Positions 1-10,152 of a DNA stretch of 64,000 nt are shown piece after piece. The stretch's first letter is position 1. The number at the start of each line of letters is the position of its first letter. A program made the position numbers and the translations under genes. A model generated the notes under the pieces. The model did not search any database. It saw only the letters and a program-made list of their open reading frames with translations, and had not been told where the DNA came from. The DNA is from Rebecca billardiae RCC1528 (lineage: Eukaryota; Haptophyta), in assembly GCA_965240325.2 (NCBI GenBank), contig OZ251224.1, positions 682,001 through 746,000 of the forward strand. The letters are read 5' to 3'.

Positions 1-234
1 CAGCACGGCCGTCACGCGCCGCGACAGGATGAGACTCGTCACGGAGAGTAGACGACTCTGAGACTCAGACCTTATTAATATAACGACTAGTCATCAATAT
101 AGCAGTCAGACGGTAGCTTGATGCAAGTGCAATTTGAATTACGTAACTCACTACGCTCAGCCGCCGACGAATAAGCTTTCCTTTCTGTGATGAGTCGAAG
201 TGCGGAGACCGAGACGTACTAGTGCGGAGTATAC

Positions 235-1936
235 TCATTCTATGACGATTTAACGACACAGGTAGGACGACGCGGGTCTCCTGATTCGTCGGCGGTAGTG
301 CCCGATCGTCGACACGAAGTCGGCGTTGGTGGCAGAGCATAGCCTGCACCGCGATCGAAAAGCTTGAGCGCGGCCTGCGCGTACGTCGTCGTCGTCTTTC
401 AAATTGCGCGCGCGTCGCCGTACGACTACGAACGCCCACAGTCACCCCTAGTGAGGCCCTGACAAGCGGGCAGGCTCCGAAGGGCCGGCACGGGCGGACA
501 CGCTGCACGCACGCGGCACGTGGAAATGACCTTATTGACCTATTACTCCTTGCGCCGGTTGCGGGGGCACCCACAAGACGACTCGGGCTGATTCCGCTGA
601 TGATGATGCGATGCACGAGCTGCGGTCATTACTAGTGACGTATGCGCGAAGAGGCTTCATATATATGCATGATATTGTGTAAGCTAGCCAGACCCATGCG
701 CCGCGAGCAGCTCGGCGCGCGCAAAACGACCAAAAGACAATATCAACAATCAATATCGACGGCTGACGACGCGTGGCACCGCGACCACCGCGGTGGCGCG
801 CGCGGGCGTCGACGCCAGACGGTGCGCCTGGCTTCCGCTCGGCGATGGAGTGATGGGCGACTACGAGGGGGGGGGGGGACGACGGCGAGGAGCGCTGATC
901 CTGGTGCTTGTCCCTGCTGCCCGATCTGCTGCTACAGCTTGCTGACTCTGACGCCTGCCCGTTGCATGCGCCATCACGCCGTTAAATATAATAAACAATA
1001 AGGTTAAACAGCCTTGGCAAACATTTTTCTCGTCCGTCTTTGCTCTCAGACGCCGCCCGCAGGTCGGCCGGCCGGCGGGCCTCCACTGAGTCCACGGTCA
1101 TTCGGACAATACGACCAAGGGGACCTCCTAGCAGTTGGCTAATTGCTGCTTGCTGTGTGAATTTAGAATTGCTGATTGTGTAGGCTTCGTGCTCCCCCGC
1201 CGACCGCCCAGCGCGCAGCGCGCAAGCCGGCCCCGCCGGTTCGCCCGCCCGCCGCGCAGGGCATGGACGCTGAGGTGCCGCAGGCAAACGACGAGCAGCA
1301 GCACTCTCAGAAGCGGAAGAAGAAGCCCCGGCGTGGGAAGCGCGGGCAACGGCGCGACGCCGAGGGCCGACGGATTCGTTCTCCATCGAGCCATCGCTCC
1401 TCGGCGAGCCGCGCCGTCAAGGAACGCCAGGCGCGCAAGGCGGCGCGCCTGGCGCCGACCGCTGCACCCAAGCCAGCCCCTGCTGCCCCCCTCCACGATG
1501 ACCGAGACTCGCCCCCGGGCGACGACTTGGACGACGAGGAGGCGTCGCCGCAGCGGGCGAAGCGCACCCTGGACGACGCCGCAGCGCCAGCCGCCGCCAG
1601 CCAGCCAGCTGGCTCGAGCAGCAAGCGCGTACGCGACCGCCCGGGGAGCACGGGGCAGGCTCGACCAGCTGCTACCAGCGGCTGAGACTGCCAGCTGACA
1701 TCCGGACCTGCACTTTCGCCCTCGCTCGGGGCACAGCAGGTCCATGCGAGCCGCGCAGCGCGGGTGGATCGCGCTTCAGCAGCTCAAGGCCGCGCTCAAG
1801 CTTTACGATCGCGGTGCAGGCTATGCTCTGCCACCAACGCCAACTTCGTGTCGACGATCGGGCACTGCCGCCGACGAACGATCAACGAATCAGGAGACCC
1901 GCGTCGTCCTACCTGTGTCGTTAAATCATAGAATGA
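235..1936. mobile_element. 1.7 kb element with ~145-bp inverted arms
   Basis: The left arm (about 235-376) and the right arm (about 1788-1936) are near-identical reverse complements, differing by a few substitutions and two short indels. They enclose about 1.4 kb. Both outer ends read CTCATTCTATGA when followed inward. A partial, diverged third copy of the arm lies at 13332-13391, so the sequence is dispersed. The interior holds one weak basic ORF and no transposase that I can recognise. This fits a fold-back element, a non-autonomous DNA transposon, or two opposed copies of a short dispersed repeat. I could not identify a target-site duplication. Confidence 0.55.
1263..1685 (+). CDS. hypothetical basic, disordered protein (weak)
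   Basis: This is a 140-codon ORF from ATG to TGA inside the inverted-repeat element. The product begins MDAEVPQANDEQQ. It then has a strongly basic stretch (KRKKKPRRGKRGQRR), an acidic patch (DDLDDEEAS) and Ala/Pro-rich, Arg-rich tails. No fold, hydrophobic core or known family is visible. The composition suggests an intrinsically disordered nucleic-acid-binding or nuclear protein, or chance coding in GC-rich DNA. Its position between the repeat arms would suit an accessory ORF of the element, but that is inference only. Confidence 0.25.
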   Translation: MDAEVPQANDEQQHSQKRKKKPRRGKRGQRRDAEGRRIRSPSSHRSSASRAVKERQARKAARLAPTAAPKPAPAAPLHDDRDSPPGDDLDDEEASPQRAKRTLDDAAAPAAASQPAGSSSKRVRDRPGSTGQARPAATSG

Positions 1937-2219
1937 GTAGTACGTTGATGATCTCTTCCCGAGCGCCTGCAGAATTTCTTTAGGGGGGTATCCGAGGGGG
2001 AAAAACCGCATACGCCGTGTGCGTCTCTATAAATACGGCCCGCCATTCTGCTTAGTATGGGGGTCGTATAAATGTAGCTACGGGGAGCCAACTTTAATTT
2101 CTACTCGTCGTATCTTCGGGTACTCGAAATACTGCTATGGCAGGATATCGTAGCTGCTGCATCATGAACAGGCGCAGAGCGCAGGTACGCGCCGCTATCC
2201 GGCACCATCAGCATTCAGC

Positions 2220-2924
2220 ATGTGGATGGTGCTAGCCCCGCTCGTCATCGCCGCGAGCGCGTCGACGACGTGCCCGCCCGAGGGCTTCAAGTCGGTGGCT
2301 GACTTCGACCTGAACCGCTACGTCAGCGCACCGTGGTACCCGGTGGAGCAGCAGCCGCTGGGCTATCAGCCCATCTCGCAATTCTACTGCGTGCAGGCCA
2401 AGTACGAGCCGCTGAATCCTTCCGACTACTCCGAGGGCATCGCCGTGCTCAACTCGGCGCGCGACGGCTCGGTGACGGGGCCGCTGGTCGGCTCGACCGA
2501 TGCGACGGGTGGCGGCATCATCGCTTTTCCCGACGACACGTACTTTCAGGGCAAGCGCGCCGAGTCCAAGCTGCGCGTCGGGCCCTCGTTCTTCAAATTG
2601 CTCTGGGGCAGGCGCCGGCTGAAGACGCTCCTCTTCGGACCGTACTGGGTGGTCGCGGTTGACGAGGCCAACTACGACTGGGCAATCGTCACGGGCGGCC
2701 CACCGAACGCGGAGAGCAACGGCGCGTGCATCGCCGGCTCCTCGCTGAGCTTCCTGAACAACTTCAAGGTGAACGGCGTCGGGCTGTGGCTCTTCCACCG
2801 CAACCCGCAGCCGGGGTCGACGGCGGTGCAGGCGATGCGCGATGCGGCGACCGCGCTCGGGTTTGATGTGAGCGTGCTCCAGCCCGTCGAGCACGCCGGT
2901 TGCACCTATCCAGGCGACGAGTGA
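2220..2924 (+). CDS. lipocalin family protein with signal peptide
   Basis: A single-exon ORF encodes 234 aa. The N-terminus MWMVLAPLVIAASAS is a short hydrophobic signal peptide. The mature part begins with a Gly/Ser-x-Trp-type lipocalin block (SAPWYPVEQ, about residues 36-44, with Trp in the conserved place). Extended strands follow (YWVVAVDEANYDWAIVTGG, about 141-159), and then the family's third motif with a conserved Arg (GLWLFHRNP, about 188-196). Spacing and length match ApoD/Blc-type lipocalins, which are 8-stranded barrels carrying small hydrophobic ligands in secreted or membrane-associated form. Paired cysteines could form the usual disulfides. The ligand cannot be read from sequence. 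The start is the first ATG of the frame and begins directly at the signal peptide. Confidence 0.75.
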   Translation: MWMVLAPLVIAASASTTCPPEGFKSVADFDLNRYVSAPWYPVEQQPLGYQPISQFYCVQAKYEPLNPSDYSEGIAVLNSARDGSVTGPLVGSTDATGGGIIAFPDDTYFQGKRAESKLRVGPSFFKLLWGRRRLKTLLFGPYWVVAVDEANYDWAIVTGGPPNAESNGACIAGSSLSFLNNFKVNGVGLWLFHRNPQPGSTAVQAMRDAATALGFDVSVLQPVEHAGCTYPGDE

Positions 2925-3005
2925 GGCGAGTGACGATGATGGCTCGAGCGCGCGCTGCTGGGCGCCGTGCTGCCTTCATGACAAGGCTGGGCGTGTGTGA
3001 CGCGT

Positions 3006-3066
3006 TATGACGTGACGTCACGTCATGACGTCATGCCGTGACGCGAGGAATGGCGTAACGTGACGC
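3006..3066. promoter_or_regulatory. cluster of TGACG/TGACGTCA motifs
   Basis: Two perfect TGACGTCA palindromes (3013-3020 and 3026-3033) and several more TGACG or CGTCA half-sites lie within 60 bases just downstream of the lipocalin gene. TGACGTCA is the classical CRE/bZIP binding palindrome. A second group of TGACG and ACGCGT words occurs at about 3960-4060. Function is inferred from motif density only. No start codon of a recognisable gene follows closely on the plus strand. Confidence 0.25.
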
Positions 3067-3375
3067 CCGGACAGCGCCCTGCCCACGCCTGGCACACCCG
3101 GACTCACAGTAGTGCCACAGGCGACTGCGCGCGCGCGCGCGCGCGCGCGCCGCGTCGGCGCCGCGGTGCCGGGCGGCGGTGCAGCTCTGCCCCAACACCA
3201 GCTCGTGGATCCTCCAGCTCCACGGCCACATGGGTGCGGGAGCGGGAGCCCTCGCCTTTGGGCGACGAGCCCACCTCCTCTGTGCGGTCCGGCCAGCCGG
3301 AACCCGGCGCACTGGCCCTTACCCCTACCGCCTGGCGGGAAGGGAACCCCGATAAAACCGGTCAGCAACCCATTA

Positions 3376-3890
3376 CAGGCAATCGCGGGCAATAAGAAGT
3401 CAGAGATCTCACGGCTAGCCTCGGTTTCTTAGCCGTTCGGTAGCCCGAGCGCCTACGGAGTCTCAGTTTCTTAGCTAGGTCCGCCCGCCGCGCAGGCGCG
3501 GGGGGTGCAGGGGGGCAGAGCCCCCCGCTGAGTCTTTAGGCCCGGCCGGCGAGGCCGAAGAAAATTTTGGGCCTTTTTGGAGCAAATCTGGCATGATGTT
3601 GCATGGATGCTGCGGTGCACTGGCCAGGAGTCAGTCATCAGGAGAAGTCGGGACTTGGCCTGTACTCGTAGTCGGGCCGCGCGCCGGCGTCCCCGACGCG
3701 GGCCGACTGCGCCTCGCCCGCTCGGCGGACGACCACTCATCATCAGCCGGGACGACGTAGTCCCGGTTTCTTAGTGTGACTATGCGTATAGCGAACCAGC
3801 CAATCGCTAGTCTCAGTTTCTAGGCCAGATCCGCAGATAGCAAGCCCCAGTTTCTTAACGTGACAGCTCCTTATTGCCCGCGATTGCCTG
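3376..3890. mobile_element. MITE-like element, TA-flanked, 20-bp TIRs
   Basis: A perfect inverted repeat starting CAGGCAATCGCGGGCAATAA ends the element on both sides. TA sits immediately outside each end, which matches the target duplication of Tc1/mariner-type transposons. The 515-bp interior has no convincing ORF. It contains repeated words of the form CAGTTTCTTAG (near 3421, 3461, 3763, 3811 and 3846). The size and lack of coding capacity indicate a non-autonomous miniature element. The TA could also be chance extension of the palindrome. Confidence 0.5.
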
Positions 3891-4130
3891 TATCAGTATG
3901 AATAAAACTACCAATATTACAAGAATACATGCGTAATAACGGACGAAACGGTCCCCGCCAAAGGACGTGTTGCTATGCATGACGCGTAAATTACTATACG
4001 CGTAAAACGCATGACGTCGTCATGACTACGTGACGGCTAGAAATGGGCGTCATGACGCGTCTCGGCATAGCCCTGGCCTGCTTCATGATGATGATTGATT
4101 GATCATGATGCATGCGGCGCACTCGACGAT

Positions 4131-4134
<4 letters not shown>

Positions 4135-4218
<84 letters not shown>
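4135..4218. repeat. (GA)n microsatellite
   Basis: About 84 bases of nearly pure GA dinucleotide repeat, interrupted once by GATA near its right end. It lies about 50 bp beyond the 3' end of the chloride channel gene. Confidence 0.95.
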
Positions 4219-4267
4219 TCAATATACTACTGTACCCGTCCTAAGCTAAGTGAGAAAGTGCTGGCGA

Positions 4268-7200
4268 CTAGCTCATAGCTGCGCCTGATGATGAACCGTC
4301 CGCCACGGCCGCTGCCAGCGGCGCCTTCGGCTTGGCACGGCCCTGTCGGCGGCGCTCTGTGCACGCCTCGACCAGCTCGTGCAGCGTGATCACGCCCCGC
4401 AGGCGGCCCTGCGTCGTCACCCACACGTGCGTCGGCGCGAGCAGCAGGAAGAGGGCATGCACGTCGCGCAGCGGCGCCACGTGCGTTACCTGCAGCGGCG
4501 CGCCGTCCAGCTCGATCGACTCCCAGTCGGGCACCCGGCTCAGCTGGCTCGCCACGCCCTCGACGGCCTGCCCCGGCGGCGTGGGCGAAGCGTCCAGGCT
4601 GACGGGATGTGCGGTGGCGCACTGTGCGCACCCCGCACGTTCGGCGTCATGGCACGAGCAGGTGGGGCTCGCGCGGCCGGAGTGCTCGCGCTCGGCGTTG
4701 GTGTGCGCGTCGTGTTCCCCGTCCACGCTGCCGCCCACGCCCGCGTCGTCGTCGACGAGCTGCACGTACGCCGCCGGTGAGCCGCACGGGGTGCCGGGGC
4801 TGTGCATGCAGGCGTGCGCGCGCATGCTCTCGCGCACCGCCTCGTCGGACGAGGAGGTCGAGGCGGAGCGCGAGCGGCGCGTGACGGGCGTGCACGACGC
4901 GGACGCGCACGCGGACGCGCTTGCCGACGAGCACCGGCTGGCGCGCGGGGTGTCGTCGGCGACGGACGCGGCATCTCCGGCGCACAGCGCGCGCCACCAG
5001 CCATGACCTGTGGACGCCGCACTAGCCGCGCTCAGCCGCGCGCTCGGCGCCGCGCTCGACGTGCCGCTCATGCCTGCCATCGATGCGCCGTCCTCAGCGG
5101 CCGCGCACGCCGGCGGCGTCCCGAGCGCGCGGAGCACGGCGTTGCGCGGCGAGGGGAAGCGCGGCGCAGTGGGCGTGGCGCAGCACGCGCTGAGCTGCGG
5201 GTACGTCACCGCCAGCTCGTCTGGCGCGGCGAGCAGCAGCGCCTTGCGCCGCACCGTCGCGACCAGCTGCCCTCCGCGTGCCGAGTCGACCAGGGCAAGC
5301 ACCGAGTCGCGCGGGTGGGCGGCAAGCACCTCGGCGCAGCGCGCCCACGACATGTGCCGGTGGATGACGGGGAGGTGGCGCGCGTGGCGCATCGCCTCGG
5401 CGGCGCTGAGCGCGTGCAGCGCGTCCGTCTCGAGGTGCGGCATGAAGGGCAGCTTCTTGAGCACCAGGATCTGGTCGTACAGGCTGAGGGAGAGCAGGGA
5501 GGCCACGCCGTTGGCCACCACGACGGTCGTGAGGGCGAGGGGCAGCAACGGCTGCTGACCGAGCGCCTCGGCGATGACGAGGGCGGTGGAGAGCGTGCCC
5601 GTCGTGGCGGATGCTATGCCCGCGGTGCACAGCACGGCGATCAGCGCGGGCGACGCGTCTGCCGCCGCGAGCACGGCCGGCGCCGCCCGCTGCAGCAGCT
5701 CGCCGGCCGCGCGGCCGAGCAGCGCGCCGATCGCGCAGATCGGCGAGAAGCAGCCGGAGGCGACGGGCAGGACGAGCGAGACGCAGGTGAGGGCGAGCTT
5801 GGCGCACAGCAGCGCGAGGAGGATGGGGAGCCGCGCGGCGCTGCCCACCGGCGGCAGCCCCGCCTCGCCGGCCACGGCCGCGCCCTCCGCCCCGTCGAAG
5901 AGGTCGCGCAGCAGCGCCTCCGTGGGCGCGCGCAGGGGCGCGAGCCCGAGCGTGCCGAGCGCGCACGCGCATGCGACGGCGGGGACGAGGATGAAGCGCG
6001 CCGGCGGCTTGCCCAGCCGCAGCCGCGTCACCGTCGTCGCCAGCCGACGGAACGCCGCCACGAAGAGCGCCGCGCACAGGCCCATGCACACGCCGACCGC
6101 GGCCGCGAGCGCGAAGCGCGCGCACACGAGCCGCGCGCCGCGCGCCGTGCCCAGCTGCGCCGCGTCCGCGCCCGCGGCGACGAGCGGCGCGCGCGGCGCG
6201 AGCGAGAGGTGGCGAGAGGCGCCGGTCAGCTGAAACAGCCCTACCGTGCACAGCGCGCAGAAGAACCCGCCCCACAGCGACGGCACCAGGTAGTGCGTCG
6301 CCGTGACCTCGATCGAGAAGAGCACACCTCCCACCGGCGTGCCGAACGTCGCCACGACGCCCGCGGCGCTCGCCGCGGCGAGGATGGCCTTGCGCGCGGC
6401 GGGCTGCGCGCCGATCGAGCCGAACGCGCGCGTGCCGAGTAGCGCGCTCGCCGCGCACGCCGTGAGGTGCACGAGCGGCCCCTCGATGCCGATCGAGAGC
6501 CGCGCCGCGCGCGCGAGCACGAGGGCGAGCAGCTTGGTGCACAGCGTGCGCGCGCTGAGGTAGCGGTGCAGGTGGACGCCCGAGAGGATGGCGCGGATCT
6601 CAGGGATGCCGGAGCCCGTGGCGTGCTTTGAGAGCGTGAACGGCACCGCCGTCGCCGCGAGGCCGAGCAGCGCGTGCGCGCCGACCCACACGGGCGCGCT
6701 GCGCGCGCCCGCCGCGTCCACTGCCGAGTGCACAAGCACGGTGCCGACGCGCACGACGAGCGCGAGGGAGGAGGAGGCGAGGCCGATGAGCGCGAGGAGC
6801 GCAAGCGTGCGTGAGTGGTGTGGGTCGCCGAGCGAGTGCTGGAGCCGCTCGCTCCACGAGCCTCGCGCGAGGAAGCGGCGCGGCCGGCGCGCCTTTGGCG
6901 GCGGCAGCTCGTCCGCCTCGCGCTCGCGGTGCTCGATGATCTGCGTGATGGCGTCGAGGTAGCCGCTGGTGACCCAGTTGTGGGAGGGCGTCGGGCGGGC
7001 GCGGGCACGGATGAAGAAACCCGTCGGGCTCATGGGCGGGCTCGCGGCCGCGCCTGAGCACGAGCGCGCCCACGCAAGCCGCGCGCCGCGCCCCTCGGCC
7101 GGTGTGCTCGGCGGGGTGGGCGGGGTGGCGATGGCGCTCAACTGGGCATGCGCGACCACCGCCGCTGCAGCGTGAGCCACTTCGACAAGCTGAGCGCCCT

Positions 7201-7432
7201 CGCCCGCCTCGGCGAGCCGCTCCGCCCTCGGCGCGGGCGTCGGCTCGGCAAAGCTCACCTGTGCGCTTGCGCGCGCATGCGGGTGCACGACCGCCCTGCA
7301 CCCACGCAGCCCGCTGCCGGAAGAGCGGCTGACGCGCACGCCGGGCAGCTTGGGGGGAAGCTTGAGCACTCGCCCCCCGGCCTTGTCGTCCGGCGTCTTG
7401 CGGCGAAGGATCGAGCGTCCTGGAAGCGGCAT
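4268..7432 (-). CDS. CLC-family chloride channel with CBS domains
   Basis: One exon encodes about 1054 aa from the first in-frame ATG; the frame stays open upstream, so the start is uncertain. Residues 1-150 are low complexity. The CLC membrane core (about 200-650) shows the selectivity motif GSGIPE (about 273-278), GIEGP with the gating Glu at about 317, GGVLFSIEV (about 368-376) and GCFSP near helix N. The helix R region LYDQILVLKKLPFMPHL retains the conserved Tyr. Valine follows the Glu of FSIEV, where exchangers carry the proton glutamate, so a passive chloride channel like CLC-1/2 is predicted over a Cl-/H+ antiporter. Two CBS segments follow: one just after the core (MSWARCAEVL) and one at the C-terminus (VTHVAPLRDVHAL). 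A Ser/Ala-rich linker of about 190 residues separates them. Ile instead of Lys or Arg before the gating Glu is unusual. Confidence 0.88.
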   Translation of the reverse strand: MPLPGRSILRRKTPDDKAGGRVLKLPPKLPGVRVSRSSGSGLRGCRAVVHPHARASAQVSFAEPTPAPRAERLAEAGEGAQLVEVAHAAAAVVAHAQLSAIATPPTPPSTPAEGRGARLAWARSCSGAAASPPMSPTGFFIRARARPTPSHNWVTSGYLDAITQIIEHREREADELPPPKARRPRRFLARGSWSERLQHSLGDPHHSRTLALLALIGLASSSLALVVRVGTVLVHSAVDAAGARSAPVWVGAHALLGLAATAVPFTLSKHATGSGIPEIRAILSGVHLHRYLSARTLCTKLLALVLARAARLSIGIEGPLVHLTACAASALLGTRAFGSIGAQPAARKAILAAASAAGVVATFGTPVGGVLFSIEVTATHYLVPSLWGGFFCALCTVGLFQLTGASRHLSLAPRAPLVAAGADAAQLGTARGARLVCARFALAAAVGVCMGLCAALFVAAFRRLATTVTRLRLGKPPARFILVPAVACACALGTLGLAPLRAPTEALLRDLFDGAEGAAVAGEAGLPPVGSAARLPILLALLCAKLALTCVSLVLPVASGCFSPICAIGALLGRAAGELLQRAAPAVLAAADASPALIAVLCTAGIASATTGTLSTALVIAEALGQQPLLPLALTTVVVANGVASLLSLSLYDQILVLKKLPFMPHLETDALHALSAAEAMRHARHLPVIHRHMSWARCAEVLAAHPRDSVLALVDSARGGQLVATVRRKALLLAAPDELAVTYPQLSACCATPTAPRFPSPRNAVLRALGTPPACAAAEDGASMAGMSGTSSAAPSARLSAASAASTGHGWWRALCAGDAASVADDTPRASRCSSASASACASASCTPVTRRSRSASTSSSDEAVRESMRAHACMHSPGTPCGSPAAYVQLVDDDAGVGGSVDGEHDAHTNAEREHSGRASPTCSCHDAERAGCAQCATAHPVSLDASPTPPGQAVEGVASQLSRVPDWESIELDGAPLQVTHVAPLRDVHALFLLLAPTHVWVTTQGRLRGVITLHELVEACTERRRQGRAKPKAPLAAAVADGSSSGAAMS

Positions 7433-7949
7433 GCCGCCGTGCGCCCGCGAGTACGTTCGAGGACCGGTCGACGCGAGTCGGCGAGGGGCGAGCAACCGCG
7501 CGACGAGGTGAATGCCAAATTCCTCCACGTTTGCTCATGAACAGCCAACGGGCAGAGCAAACGGGCCAGCACCGCACGCCTTGCGGAACGGAACTCGTCG
7601 GAAGTTCACTTGAATCACTTCGTTCCGCCTAAAGTGATAGGCGGGTAGACACCGCTTCGTCCGCTCCGCGTCAAAACTGAAAGGGAGGCGGGAAGCGCAT
7701 CACAGCAGCCAACCTGCCTGAGTGCCTGACGAAAGCATGGGTGGTCTCCTCTCGACAGCTGTGGCGGGCGGTGGCAGGTACGTGGTGGAGCGCGGACGCT
7801 CGTGCCATGCGAGGGGCATGCCGGCCATCATCCAACGCGTCTATGCGTGCGCCTGACGCGTGCCTCCCTCCCCCCCCCCTCGCCCCTGCCCCTTCACGGC
7901 TGCCCGGCTCGGCGACCGCCCCGTGCGCAGCCTGGCGGGCTGCTTCGCG
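7433..7949. promoter_or_regulatory. divergent promoter region, CLC / Serinc
   Basis: The two genes are transcribed away from each other from this 517-bp interval. It contains an inverted pair GCGGAACG (7583-7590) and CGTTCCGC (7621-7628), and an overlapping pair ATCACTT/AAGTGAT around 7614-7637. These are the most structured bases of the interval. Any regulatory role is inference. An acceptor-like GTGCGCAG at 7923-7930, 20 bp before the Serinc ATG, could mean a 5'-UTR intron. Confidence 0.35.
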
Positions 7950-9385
7950 ATGCGCGGCGTGCTCGCGCTCGTTGGCACGACGCTGGGCTCGTGCTTCGGA
8001 ACATGCTGCGCCAGCTGCGCGTGCAGCGCGTGCACGATGGCGTGCAAGGGCTCGGCCCAGGGCGCGCGCATCACATACCTGCTGCTCCTCGGCGCGGGCG
8101 TCGTGCTCGCACTCGTGCTCCGGTTCGCGCTCTCGCCGTCGATGGCGGCATGGCAGGGCGTGCAGCTCGTGGACGAGTGTGAGGGCGCCGTGGAGTGCAC
8201 AGGGAACGAGGCGGTGTACCGCGTCGCCGGCACGCTCTCCGCCTTCTTCCTCGCGCTCGCCGCCCTCTGCGCGTGCCCGGGCAACGTGGGCGCGTCGGCG
8301 CACCGCGGCTTCTGGGCGATCAAGCTCTTCGTGCTGAGCGCGGCGATCACGGGCTCGTTGTGGGTGCCGAACGGCGCGTTCGACGCGTTCGCCTCGGTCT
8401 CGCGCGTCGCGTCGGTGCTCTTCGTGCTGTACCAGGGCCTGCTGCTCATCGACTTCGCCTACATGTGGAACGCCAAGTGGGTGGGGCTGGACGAGGAGGC
8501 GGACGGCTTTGGCTGGCGCGCGGCCATCCTCGCCATCTGCGTGGCGCTGTTTGTGGCGAGCTTCACGGGGATCGGGCTGATGTACTCGCTGTACGCGGGC
8601 GAGGACTGCGGCTTCTCGAGCGCCATCCTCACCGTCACGCTGCTCTCCATCCTCCTCTTCACCGGGCTGGGCGTCTCGCCGCTCTCGCCGCACGGCGCGC
8701 TGCTGCCGTCCGCCATCATCGCCGCGGACTGCGTCTACCTCGCCTACTCGGCGCTCGCCTCCAACCCGATCGCCGCGTGCAACCCGTTCTCGGCGCGCGG
8801 CGACGACGAGACGACGGGCGGGCACGAGACGTTCCACCTCGTCGTCGGCCTGGCGATGGCGGGCGTGTCGATCGCGTGGAAGGCCAACTCGGCCGCGACG
8901 TCGGCACACCTCCTGCACGCGCCAGAAGCGCAGGTGCGCGCTCGCCTCGCGATGCGCGCGGGGCGCCGCGCCGCGCGCGCGCCGTGGCGCGACGCTGACG
9001 CGGGCGCGCGCCCGCGCGCGACGCGCGCGCGCAGGCAAGCACGCTCTTGCCGATCACGGTGAGCGGCGCGGCCGTGCAGACGAGCGAGGTGGCCGCCGCA
9101 AGCGAGGGCGACGGTAGCGCGGCGGCCGCGGCCGATGCGGACGAGGAGCCGCTCGAGTCGGACGCGGCCTTCTTCCACGTGATGATGGCGGTCTCGTGCA
9201 TGTACTTTGGCACCCTGCTCACGGACTGGGGCACCGCCTCGCCCGATCACGGCGACATCCGGCAGTACGACGTGAGCTGGGCGTCGGCGTGGGTCAAGGT
9301 GGGCACGCAGTGGTCGATTGTGGTCATGTATGTGTGGACGCTCATCGCGCCAGCGCTGTTCCCGGACCGTGACTTTGGCGCTTGA
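7950..9385 (+). CDS. Serinc / TMS1 family membrane protein
   Basis: Two exons, 7950-8933 and 9035-9385, are joined in phase 0 over a 101-bp GTGCG...GCGCAG intron. The product is about 444 aa with roughly ten hydrophobic segments. The N-terminus has the Cys-rich first helix of the family (GSCFGTCCASCACSACTMAC). The C-terminal exon holds the Serinc signature: FFHVMMAVSCMYFGTLLTDW, then a helix ending YVWTLIAPALFPDRDF. Serinc proteins are polytopic membrane proteins first described as serine incorporators into phosphatidylserine and sphingolipids; lipid scrambling is another proposed activity. The exact role here cannot be assigned. A GTG start upstream would add 30 residues, but the ATG at the Cys-rich helix matches the family N-terminus better. 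Confidence 0.88.
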
Positions 9386-9950
9386 CTCGTAACTGTACAT
9401 ATCACGGTTACGACGAGTCAGTCAGTCTGACAACTCCAAGGTGTACCCGCAGTCAGTCAGCGAGCTTAGCAGGGATGCCACCGTCGCTGATAATAAGCTG
9501 TCAGCCTGACAGGCCGCACTCCGCGGGGACGCGGCGCGGACCGCGCCCGGGGGCCGCACGGGCGGGCCACTCAACGTGGCTACTCCGTACTGCCGTCGGG
9601 TCTAGTCGGTCAGGCAGTCAGTGACTAGTGACACAGTGGGCTCCGGCGAACGGCGGCAAACCGTGAGCCCGGGCACTGCCTGTCCCCTCACTGACGACTT
9701 ATTTTGATGGCTTGATTAGGTCATCGTCACTCATTGATTACGCTTAATGCTCCTATTTACGGGTGACGGGTGTAGTCAGAATCAGATTGACTGATTATGG
9801 CTCGCTCCGCCAGCTTATTCCGAAATACCCCCTATGATCATAGTGCGACCGTTGGCCCATCAGGCTGACTGCGAGATTGAGTCATATTTCAGGGCTAGCT
9901 TCGTCTCTCTGCGATTCTGAGATGATTTTAAAAAGTACCCCTAATCCCTA

Positions 9951-10152
9951 TACCAGGGGCGTTCCCCGCACTGGTCCTACGCCAAATCGAACTGCCGCGT
10001 TCCTATTGAAATTGGCTTTCTCTATTTCAAGCGGGTAGTACATTTGATATTACGGCCCGCGCCAGTCCGGCCCGTACGGCCATGCCCCGGCCCCAGGGCC
10101 GACGGGGGGCATGCCGTTCGGAGCGTGAGTGGCAGGATCTGCCGGGAACGCC
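9951..10152. repeat. inverted dispersed repeat, left copy
   Basis: Two blocks, 9951-10058 and 10104-10152, reappear in reverse complement at 13519-13622 and 13263-13308. The outer block is nearly identical over about 105 bp, starting TACCAGGGGCGTTCCCCGCA. The inner block shares GGCATGCCGTTCGGAGCGTG. The blocks are 45 bp apart here but 210 bp apart in the right copy. Confidence 0.75.
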
